A program made the position numbers and the translations under genes. Positions 1 through 7,300 of a stretch of DNA of 19,239 nt are shown one piece after another. Where the stretch lies: assembly GCA_036340635.1 (NCBI GenBank), contig JAYYYF010000035.1, positions 1 to 19,239 of the forward strand. The letters are read 5' to 3'. The notes under the pieces are model-generated. The model saw only the letters and a program-made list of their open reading frames with translations. It ran no database searches and was not told the DNA's origin. Each line of letters opens with the position of its first letter. The first letter of the stretch is position 1. This DNA is from GCA-002728855 sp036340635. Lineage in GTDB: Bacteria; Bacteroidota; Bacteroidia; Flavobacteriales; Flavobacteriaceae.

Positions 1-233
1 GTTTTTTTATTAATTATGTCGCTTCCCCAAAACCCTAATATTGAAATATGATTTTCAAATTTTATTCTATCCCCTGAAAGACTTTCCCATGAACTTATTT
101 CATTTACATTTTCTGAAAGAATGGGTAAAAGAGCAAAATTATTTTTCCCAGAAGCAAAAAACAAATAGATAAATACTGGGAAAACGAAAAGTACTATTAG
201 AACAAAATATTTTTTAGTATTGCTGTTTAACAC
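1..233 (-). CDS. Membrane-anchored protein of the cytochrome oxidase cluster, N-terminal part (partial; possibly SCO/thioredoxin-like)
   Basis: The reading frame is open from a GTG at 231-233 to the left edge, giving 77 codons, so the C-terminus is missing. An in-frame TAA lies just upstream (three codons before the GTG) and there is no ATG, so GTG is the only reasonable start. The product begins MLNSNTKKYF, followed by one hydrophobic segment at about residues 8-27 and then an exported segment containing a short sequence ISILGFWGSD. That segment resembles the first beta strand of thioredoxin-fold proteins such as SCO copper chaperones, but the CxxxC region would lie outside the window. It follows the subunit IV gene by 18 bp on the same strand, so it probably belongs to the oxidase operon. 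In flavobacteria this position usually holds a short membrane protein next to a SCO gene. The family assignment is an inference from context; the reading frame itself is well supported. Confidence 0.6.
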   Translation of the reverse strand, partial: MLNSNTKKYFVLIVLFVFPVFIYLFFASGKNNFALLPILSENVNEISSWESLSGDRIKFENHISILGFWGSDIINKK

Positions 234-251
234 AACGGATTAAAATAAATC

Positions 252-635
252 TTAAAAATTCCAACTAACAAAACCTTCAAACATTACATCAAAAATATAG
301 TCAGCTTCAAGGAAAAGAATAAATGCTAGATATGGAATTAAGATTACCAAAGGTAAAACAATGGAATTTTTTAAATTCCCTCTTTCGTCTCTCATATGCA
401 TAAAATCCCAAGTAATATAATACGCCTTAACAAGTGTAAGAATTATAAATATCCAATTCAGTAATTTCATTCGCATAAAATAAGCAGACAAAAAATCTGG
501 TTTTGAAATACCCAAAGCAACTTCAACAATAGTCACAATTGATAAGAAAATAAGCACACCCCAAATTTTCTGTTCATTAGATTTAAACTTAATTAAACCT
601 CTAAAAATTTCCAGTTTATGACTTTCTATAGACAT
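252..635 (-). CDS. Cytochrome c oxidase subunit IV family protein
   Basis: The product is 127 residues with three predicted membrane segments at about 25-43, 57-75 and 91-110. It matches the small CyoD/CtaF-type subunit IV of prokaryotic heme-copper oxidases in length and topology. The segment after helix 2 (FMHMRDERGNLKNSI) has the family's typical Met-His-containing motif followed by a charged turn. The role is structural: it stabilises the oxidase complex in the inner membrane and carries no cofactor. The start ATG at 635 lies 9 bp from the stop of the upstream subunit III gene and the stop is 18 bp from the next gene, so it is almost certainly cotranscribed. Subunits of this kind diverge strongly, so the assignment rests on topology, the short motif and the neighbours together. 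Confidence 0.85.
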   Translation of the reverse strand: MSIESHKLEIFRGLIKFKSNEQKIWGVLIFLSIVTIVEVALGISKPDFLSAYFMRMKLLNWIFIILTLVKAYYITWDFMHMRDERGNLKNSIVLPLVILIPYLAFILFLEADYIFDVMFEGFVSWNF

Positions 636-644
636 ATTGCTTAA

Positions 645-1628
645 TTAAACTAAATAGAAAAAAGTAAACACAAAAACCCAAACCAAGTCTACAAAGTGCC
701 AATACAAACCAACTTTTTCAACCATGTCATAGTGACCTCTTCTTTCATAGGTCCCCAAAATAATATTAAAAAATATTATAACATTTATTACTACCCCCGA
801 AAAAACATGGAACCCATGGAATCCTGTTATAAAGAAAAAGAAATCTGCAAAAAGTGGATTCCCATATTCATTTCTAACCAAATTAGCTCCTTCAACAACT
901 AATACAGCAGATTCAATTTTTCTCAATGATTCATCGCGAGTCAAAATAGTTTTATCCCCTTTATCATCAATCTTTTGAGTTCTAATAACAATATTTGAAT
1001 TGGCTTTAAATCCTTTTTTAACTTCTTCAATTGAAAATTTGGGAAGTGATTTTTCTGTTTCATACCATATCCCATCATTTTTTTGCTGAGTAGACCTCAA
1101 ACTTGGGATACTAATTGCAAAATCTGAAAGAGAAACTCTCTTCTCATTTTCTACATTCAAAAACTGTAAGATTTGCCCCCCTCTTGTCTCAACTGCACCA
1201 TATTCCCCTTTTATAAAATTTTTCCATTCCCAAGCTTGTGATCCAACAAAAACAGCACCTCCTATGATCGTTAAAAACATATAAAAAGCTGTTCTAGATT
1301 TGTTCATATGATGCCCAGCATCTACAGCCAAAACCATTGTGACTGAAGAAAATATTAGTATAAATGTCATTAGTGCAACATAATACATCGGAGCATCCAC
1401 GCCATGAAGAAATGGGAAATGAGTGAAAACTTCATCTGCAATAGGCCAAGAATCTATAAACTTGAATCTAGAAAAGCCATAAGAAACAAGAAAACCGGAG
1501 AAAGTAAGTGCATCTGATACAATGAAAAACCACATCATTAACTTACCGTAACCAGCATTTAGAGGTTTTTGACTTCCCCCTTCCCAAACATTTGTTTCTT
1601 CGTATGATTTAGAAACAGAAACCGCCAT
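645..1628 (-). CDS. Cytochrome c oxidase subunit III (long form with periplasmic or cytoplasmic loop insertion)
   Basis: A 327-residue integral membrane protein of the heme-copper oxidase subunit III family. Likely helices lie at about 28-50, 79-101, 113-133, 260-290 and 309-326. Family signatures are FFFFITGFHGFHVFSG (264-279) and YWHFVDLVWVFVF (309-321) near the C-terminus. Subunit III binds lipids and supports the proton-pumping catalytic core, and it carries no redox centre. Between helices 3 and 4 there is a polar insertion of roughly 120 residues (about 135-255), so the protein is much longer than its 190-residue partner encoded upstream. Such long forms occur in Bacteroidota, but the function of the loop is unknown to me. 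The gene is 35 bp downstream of the second subunit III gene, and a candidate promoter lies in that gap and the preceding gene's tail. Confidence 0.92.
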   Translation of the reverse strand: MAVSVSKSYEETNVWEGGSQKPLNAGYGKLMMWFFIVSDALTFSGFLVSYGFSRFKFIDSWPIADEVFTHFPFLHGVDAPMYYVALMTFILIFSSVTMVLAVDAGHHMNKSRTAFYMFLTIIGGAVFVGSQAWEWKNFIKGEYGAVETRGGQILQFLNVENEKRVSLSDFAISIPSLRSTQQKNDGIWYETEKSLPKFSIEEVKKGFKANSNIVIRTQKIDDKGDKTILTRDESLRKIESAVLVVEGANLVRNEYGNPLFADFFFFITGFHGFHVFSGVVINVIIFFNIILGTYERRGHYDMVEKVGLYWHFVDLVWVFVFTFFYLV

Positions 1629-1649
1629 AAAAATTTTAAAATCAGGTTA

Positions 1650-1684
1650 CAAATTTAAATATTTTACTGGTAAAGCTTTACAAA
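1650..1684 (-). promoter_or_regulatory. Candidate internal promoter for the long subunit III gene
   Basis: On the minus strand there is a perfect TAnnTTTG (TAAATTTG, 1657-1650) preceded after 23 bases by TTTG (1684-1681). This fits the published Bacteroidota consensus at the long end of the tolerated spacing. Transcription would start near 1646, about 17 bases before the ATG. The DNA is very AT-rich, so chance matches are frequent, and the operon layout does not require this promoter. Confidence 0.35.
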
Positions 1685-2236
1685 TAAAAATAAATATATC
1701 CACAAAAATCCTAGAAAATGCCAAAATGTAAGGGCAAGATCAAAGCCAAGCCAATTACCACCTAGATATTTTCCTAATGACAATTTATAGTACACAACAA
1801 TTAAAGTAATTAAACCCGCCAGTAAATGAGCTAGATGAAGTAGAACTAAAACATAAAGATAAGATGTAGTAATTGAACTTTCAGCTCCAGTGAAATAGTA
1901 ACCCTGATTAACAACTGAATTGAATCCCTGGAATTGAAAAAAAATGAAAAAAAGTGCTGAAATAAATGTTGCCAAAAGATAAAACTTTGAAGAGTTTATT
2001 TTTTCAATTTTTAATTTGGTTTTTGAAAGGTGAAAAAAAATACTACTTATTATAATGAATAATGTACTAAAAAAAAAGTCGTCAGGAATTACAAAATTTG
2101 AAAGCCAATCAGATCTTTTACTACTTACTAAATACGCACTTGTGAGACCAGCAAAAGTCATTGAGATACTAATCATCCCAACCCAAAGCATCATTTTTTT
2201 CGCTCTTATCATTTTTATATTCATGTCATTTCCCAT
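1664..2236 (-). CDS. Cytochrome c oxidase subunit III (short form)
   Basis: A 190-residue membrane protein with five predicted helices (about 15-37, 53-69, 84-102, 123-150 and 168-187). The C-terminal FWHFLGFLWIYLFLFV (171-186) is the counterpart of the YWHFVDLVW signature in the neighbouring long subunit III, and LLHLAHLLAGLI (132-143) corresponds to the preceding histidine-rich helix. The length is normal for compact bacterial subunit III proteins. Two consecutive subunit III genes followed by a subunit IV gene is a common flavobacterial arrangement; I infer that the two products occupy separate positions in one oxidase or serve slightly different complexes. The annotated start gives MGNDMNIKM, and an alternative start at Met5 is possible. 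It lies 8 bp downstream of the heme O synthase stop, which implies cotranscription. Confidence 0.9.
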   Translation of the reverse strand: MGNDMNIKMIRAKKMMLWVGMISISMTFAGLTSAYLVSSKRSDWLSNFVIPDDFFFSTLFIIISSIFFHLSKTKLKIEKINSSKFYLLATFISALFFIFFQFQGFNSVVNQGYYFTGAESSITTSYLYVLVLLHLAHLLAGLITLIVVYYKLSLGKYLGGNWLGFDLALTFWHFLGFLWIYLFLFVKLYQ

Positions 2237-2244
2237 TTTGTTAA

Positions 2245-3153
2245 TTATAAAAATTTGTCAACCACATAAATTATTTGAAGCAAAGTGATATAAATGATAC
2301 TAAATCCCATAAGTTTTTTTGCAGATAATTTATCCTTTTTTTGCATCAATTTTAAAGAAAAAAATAAGAAACAAAGACCCAAAATAAAAATTATTATTGC
2401 AGCAGGAATTGATAAAATTAAATTACCTGAATATGAAGTTACAGGAATTAAAGAAATTATAATTGTCCATAATGTATAAAACACAATTTGGAATGCAGAA
2501 GCATTGTCTCTGTTTCCACTAGGCAGCATTTTAAAACCAGCCTTTTTATAATCTTCATCCATCATCCAACCAATGGCCCAGAAATGAGGAAATTGCCAAA
2601 AAAATTGGATCATAAATAATATACCAGGCTCAATTCCAAATTTCCCAGTTGCTGCAACCCACCCCAGCATAAATGGAATTGCGCCTGGAAAAGCTCCAAC
2701 AAAAACAGATAAAGGAGTAATGGTTTTCAAAGGAGTATACAAACATGTGTAGATAAAGATTGAAACAATACTAAAAAAAGCAGTTTTGAAATTTATATTG
2801 TAAAGAATAAATGTCCCTAACAGTGAAAGAACTATTCCTAAAATAATTGCAGTAGAATTTAACATTCTATTTGAAGGTAATGGACGATTCTTAGTGCGTA
2901 TCATTAATCCATCTCTCTTCTTCTCGATCAATTGATTAAAAACACTAGAAGCCCCTGCCATAGCAATCCCTCCAATTGAAAGGTAAACTAGTACTAAGAA
3001 ATTAATCTTTTCAGCTCCCAAAAAATATCCAGCTATAGAGGAAAATACAATGCTAAATGACAATCTTATTTTTGTCAATTGCATCAAATCAATCAAGAAA
3101 GACAAAAAACTAAAGGAGACGGTTTTTGATTGCTCTATTCCAGTATTTATCAT
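2245..3153 (-). CDS. ctaB: Protoheme IX farnesyltransferase (heme O synthase)
   Basis: A 302-residue polytopic prenyltransferase of the UbiA superfamily (CtaB/CyoE). It transfers a farnesyl group to heme B to make heme O, the precursor of heme A for the terminal oxidase. The first catalytic region is present at 73-91, with N73, E77, D81 and the RTKNRP block (86-91). The second conserved stretch, YTPLKTITPLSVFVGAFPGA (139-158), is followed by the GW at 164-165, and WQFPHFWAIGWMMDEDY (186-202) is a family hallmark. About eight or nine hydrophobic segments fill the rest. The length is typical. The gene is 28 bp downstream of tonB and 8 bp upstream of the short subunit III, so heme supply and oxidase subunits are probably made from one transcript. 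The equivalent gene name cyoE is also used. Confidence 0.96.
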   Translation of the reverse strand: MINTGIEQSKTVSFSFLSFLIDLMQLTKIRLSFSIVFSSIAGYFLGAEKINFLVLVYLSIGGIAMAGASSVFNQLIEKKRDGLMIRTKNRPLPSNRMLNSTAIILGIVLSLLGTFILYNINFKTAFFSIVSIFIYTCLYTPLKTITPLSVFVGAFPGAIPFMLGWVAATGKFGIEPGILFMIQFFWQFPHFWAIGWMMDEDYKKAGFKMLPSGNRDNASAFQIVFYTLWTIIISLIPVTSYSGNLILSIPAAIIIFILGLCFLFFSLKLMQKKDKLSAKKLMGFSIIYITLLQIIYVVDKFL

Positions 3154-3181
3154 TTATGAAACAATTCCTGAAAATGAAATT

Positions 3182-3895
3182 TTACTGCAATCTAAAAGTT
3201 ATTGGAATACTGAAAGGTACTCTAACTGCCCGGCCTCTTTGCTTCCCTGGTATCATTCTTGGTAGCTTACCTATAATTCGCTCAGCTTCAGCCTCAAGAT
3301 TTTTATCTGGCCCACGAGATCTTACATTAATAATGCTGCCATTTGTCGATATAACAAAACTAACATATACCCTCCCTTGTATTCCCATCTCTTGAGCAAT
3401 TTCAGGATACCTAAAATTCTTTTTTATGTGTTGATTTATTCTCTCCTGAAAACAATCCCTTCTTTTACTTTTTGCAACTCTCTCACAACCAGGATATACA
3501 GGGACATCTTCAATAACTGCAAATGGGACATCGATATCGTCATCAAATTCTTCTACTTCAATCTCTTCTATTTCAACAATGTCATCCTGATCTGTTTCCG
3601 TTGATTCAATTATTGTTTCTTCTACCTCTTCCTCATCCTCAACCACCTCTATAACTTGGGGAGCAGGTGGTGGTGGTGGTGGTGGTGGTGGTGGAATTTT
3701 CAATTGTTCAGTTATTGGAACCTCCTCATCATCATCATCATCGACATCTAAAGACTCATAATCATAATTAGATCTATCATAAGTCTTATACTCTATAGCT
3801 CTCCATGATATGAAAAGAATAAAAGTTAAACCGATTACAAAGTAAAGCCCACTATTTTTTGACAAATCTGCCTTTGGATTTTTCTTAGGTTCCAT
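3182..3895 (-). CDS. tonB: Energy transducer TonB
   Basis: A 237-residue TonB-family protein that carries proton-motive energy from an ExbBD complex to outer-membrane receptors. The order of parts is: cytoplasmic N-terminus, one membrane anchor (about 16-33), an Asp/Glu-rich stretch (50-59), ten consecutive prolines (68-77), a long acidic spacer (86-123) and the C-terminal TonB domain (about 150-237). The C-terminal domain includes NFRYPEIAQEMGIQGRVYV (160-178) and the closing PFSIPITFRL. The spacer should span the periplasm. Its acidity is unusual compared with the Lys-Pro-rich proteobacterial TonB but is often seen in Bacteroidota. The upstream 69-bp gap shows no clean TAnnTTTG; the nearest match has one extra spacer base (TAGCGTTTG), so transcription may come from gcvH. 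Two trinucleotide repeats lie in the coding sequence. Confidence 0.93.
   Translation of the reverse strand: MEPKKNPKADLSKNSGLYFVIGLTFILFISWRAIEYKTYDRSNYDYESLDVDDDDDEEVPITEQLKIPPPPPPPPPPAPQVIEVVEDEEEVEETIIESTETDQDDIVEIEEIEVEEFDDDIDVPFAVIEDVPVYPGCERVAKSKRRDCFQERINQHIKKNFRYPEIAQEMGIQGRVYVSFVISTNGSIINVRSRGPDKNLEAEAERIIGKLPRMIPGKQRGRAVRVPFSIPITFRLQ
3666..3694. repeat. GGT trinucleotide tract in tonB (proline codons)
   Basis: A pure (GGT)9GG run of 29 bases on the plus strand, read as CCA proline codons on the minus strand. It encodes most of the ten-proline segment of TonB. Changes by whole units would alter the length of the rigid spacer without shifting the frame. Confidence 0.95.
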
Positions 3896-3964
3896 TTGAC
3901 TCTATATTTTCAAACGCTAATCTATAAAAAAATGGATTATAAACAAACAACAAATATTTATAAA

Positions 3965-4345
3965 TCACCCACCTATAATTTTAAGATAGTCCTTACTGTT
4001 AAGTAAATCTTTCAATTGACTATTATCTTCAATTTTTATCTTAATAATCCATCCGGACTCATATGGATCATTATTAATTACTTCAGGTGTTTCTCCAAGA
4101 AGTGAGTTTACTTCTATAATTTCCCCTGTCAATGGCATAAAAAGGTCAGAAACTGTTTTAACTGCTTCAACAGTTCCAAAAACAGAATCTTTTTGAATAA
4201 TCTCATCTTTTGGTTCAATTTCTACATATACAATATCTCCCAATTCACTCTGAGCAAAATCAGTAATTCCAACTATTGCCGTGTCATTATCTACTTTAAT
4301 CCACTCATGCTCATTAGTATATTTTAAATTATCCGGGACATTCAT
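3965..4345 (-). CDS. gcvH: Glycine cleavage system H protein
   Basis: A 126-residue lipoyl carrier that shuttles the aminomethyl group between the P, T and L proteins of the glycine cleavage system in the cytoplasm. The lipoylation motif is GTVEAVKTVSDL with the modified lysine at K63. The N-terminal YTNEHEWIKV (9-18), the TDFAQSELGDIVYVE block (28-42) and the C-terminal NDPYESGWIIKI are all standard, and the length matches the family exactly. The ATG at 4345 lies 36 bp downstream of the sprA stop. A well-formed Bacteroidota promoter covers this gap and the last codons of sprA, so gcvH can be expressed independently of the long secretion gene. The genes for the P, T and L proteins are not in this window. 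Confidence 0.97.
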   Translation of the reverse strand: MNVPDNLKYTNEHEWIKVDNDTAIVGITDFAQSELGDIVYVEIEPKDEIIQKDSVFGTVEAVKTVSDLFMPLTGEIIEVNSLLGETPEVINNDPYESGWIIKIKIEDNSQLKDLLNSKDYLKIIGG

Positions 4346-4361
4346 AATTTTATGGTTTTCG

Positions 4362-4393
4362 CAAATGTAATAGATTTGTAATTAGTTCCCAAA
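4362..4393 (-). promoter_or_regulatory. Predicted gcvH promoter
   Basis: On the minus strand, TTTG (4393-4390) is followed by 20 bases and then TACATTTG (4369-4362). This is an exact match to the Bacteroidota consensus TTTG-N19-21-TAnnTTTG. Transcription would begin near 4357, leaving a leader of about a dozen bases before the gcvH ATG. The -33 element overlaps the final codons of sprA. Confidence 0.65.
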
Positions 4394-7300
4394 ATTGTAT
4401 CTGATAGTAATTCCAGATCTTATTGAAGTTTGTGGGAAAGCAGTGGAAATTGCAAATTTTGAAAAATTATGATCGTAAAAAAACAGACTGGTTAAATTTC
4501 TTGAAAGCGAATAATCCGCTGTAATCTTAATAGACATAATTTTTTGTCCAGCAGTAACTTGGTTGCTGTCGTATTCTAAATTCCTCAAAACAGTTATATT
4601 TTCTCTTAAAGAAAAATCGCCTTTTAAATTAAGATCTCCTTTAAGAACAATTCTCCTTCCTCCAATATTAGTCCTAATTCTTAAATCCTTTAATCTATAA
4701 CCTAATCCTATAATATATTCATTCCCATTAGATTCGGTTATAAGATTATTGTCTAAGCTCAGAGAAAGAGCCCTGTCTTTTTTTATTTCACCTAAAATTT
4801 TGAAAGAATTTTTAAGCTCAAGATCTAATTTAACAAGTGGATTAAACTGTTCAACCAAATTTATATTTGAAAATAATTTAGACGTTAAAAAATTTCCTTG
4901 CCTATCTCTTAAAAAAGGATTATATGCATTATACTCAAGATTTGATTGATAATTTGTGATAGTATAACTTGCTCGATATCCATGAGTAATTGAAAATCTT
5001 CTAAAAATTTTATTGATAGCTTTTATTTTAGAAAATCCTGAATATTTAACGTTCCAATTAGGAAGCGCCATTTTTTTCATTGGGTCCAAGTCAACATTAT
5101 TTACATTCGAACCAGTATAGGCAGACAAAAAGGAATTTACAAGAACTTCTTGATGATTTTTGCCGTATCCAAAAGGAAAACCTTCTTCATCAAACTTGTC
5201 TTGAAATAAAATATTTTGATTTGAAAATCTTTCTGCAAAAAGGAATAGATTTTTTCTAAAAGTCTCAAAATTGGAATTTTTTGTTCCTTCTGAATCTTTA
5301 AAAGTAGTCCCAAGCATAATAGTTGAAACCCCAAAGTTTCCATACCTGTTTGAATTTAAGGGCAAATATTTTTGGTTTTCAACACGGAAATTTTCAGATA
5401 AATTTTCAGAATAATTACTTTCCAAATTCAAATCAATAACTAAATCCTTTAACGGATTTACCTGAGCTATTAATCTAAATTTTTTGTTGTGAATTTGCTC
5501 AAATGCCTGATTAAAATCTGGGAATTTAGTAAGCCAACCCCTTCTTGCTGATTCATATCTTACATCTGCCTGACTTCCCATTGTGAAACCAAGTGAGGGG
5601 TCCATTGTTCCTGCAAAACCAACGCCTTGTAAATACCCCGGTAAAACCTTTCCGTTATTTTCAGAATAATTTATCTGAATTCTTTTAATTAATGAAAGAA
5701 TGTCTATTATTGACGTTGTCACTTTTTTAACGCCGCCAATTCCCTTTGTTGCATTTTTATCCTTTGATAGGCCTATTATTTGATACAACTTATTAAAAGA
5801 AATTGATCCTGACAAAACTTTAGTATTAGCATTTTGTATAGTATTAACTCTTCCTAATAATTCCCCTTTGTCATTTTCGACATTAGCTAAAGCATCGGAT
5901 CCTCTTTGCCAGCTGAAATCACCTATGTAACTATAGCTGGCATCAATGAAACTAAGAAAGGGAATATAATTAAATGGGAGCTTGTAATTAAATGTTGCCG
6001 ATTGGAAATGCCGATTAGTCTGACCTGTATTCCAAATACCATCCCAAATTCCAAGTGTTTTGTCAACGGTTTGAAACCCTTCTCCATTTTGATCTTTTAA
6101 AAAATTTTTTACAATATTGTTGTTAGATGCTTGGAAAGTAAATCTTAAGGATCTTGTCAAATTATGATTCAAGTTATAAGACCAATCAAAAAGATAATTT
6201 CTTAATTGAAGATCTGGTAAAGCAATTTGATTTGACGTGTCTATCCCTTCCATATATATTTGTCTAAATCTTTGACTTTTAAAATCTCTGCTTATTTTAG
6301 AAGTAACGGCTATTAGATCTGGAAATAAATTAAAATTTATTTCATTTAACCATTCCAAATCTTTTCTTTTATCAAATAATTTAGTCCCCTTAAATAAATA
6401 GATCTCCAAAGGCTTAAACCTATATCCATAATTTGCTCCCATTTGAAGATTAAGATCTTTCTGATATTCAATCTCATAATCATTGTGTTTCAGTTCGTTA
6501 TAAGAATATGAAAAATCAAAATTTTCGGGGCTATAAAACCTTTGTTTTGATTTCCCTGTAGAACTCTTCCTGACTCCAATGAGATTAATACTTTTCCTTT
6601 TCGTATAAAAAACGGCCTGATCTTTTATAGAATCTCTTTGAGATGATCTTTCGCTGGAATCCATTCGATCTTTAAGCAAAATATCTTGATAGAAAGGATC
6701 ATATTCTGGAGTTAAAAATTCTTCTCCAAGGTTTACACTCAGGGGTACTTTTATACCCCAATTATCAGGGAAAATTTTTCCTAGATTAATTTCTGAAACA
6801 ATGTCATACTGCTTCATATCCTCCCTATTGCTTTGGTTTGGACTTTGATCTATTGAACCGAAACCAATAGTAGAAAATCTTCCTGTAGCAGAAATAGATG
6901 CAAAATCAGCTATGTTAGCATCTAATGTGCTGATAGCAGCCCAGCCATCTTTCCTCTCTATGCCAGCTATTCTTAACTCATTAAACCAAACCTCACCACA
7001 AAGATCATTACCTATGTCTATAGATGGATTTTTTAATCCAATCATCAAAGTTTTAATAGATCCTAGTGAAGGATTCCCTTTAACTGAAAACTTGTATTTC
7101 TTCGAGCCAGATAAACTGCTAATTGGTGTAAACTCTTCAATGAAGTTCATTTGTTCATCAAAATATGAGGCTTCAGTCAAAAATCCTTTATTTATAGATA
7201 TAGCCTTAAGTTTAGAAAGCAATGAAATTGGAACATCAATAGAGTTTGATTCGGGATGCCAAACTTCTTCAGCACTTAATCTATTTCCAGTATCTTCTAC

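Noticed and set aside
2055..2288. Plus-strand open frames opposite the oxidase and heme O synthase genes
   Set aside because: They are antisense shadows of membrane proteins; the minus-strand frames carry clear family motifs.
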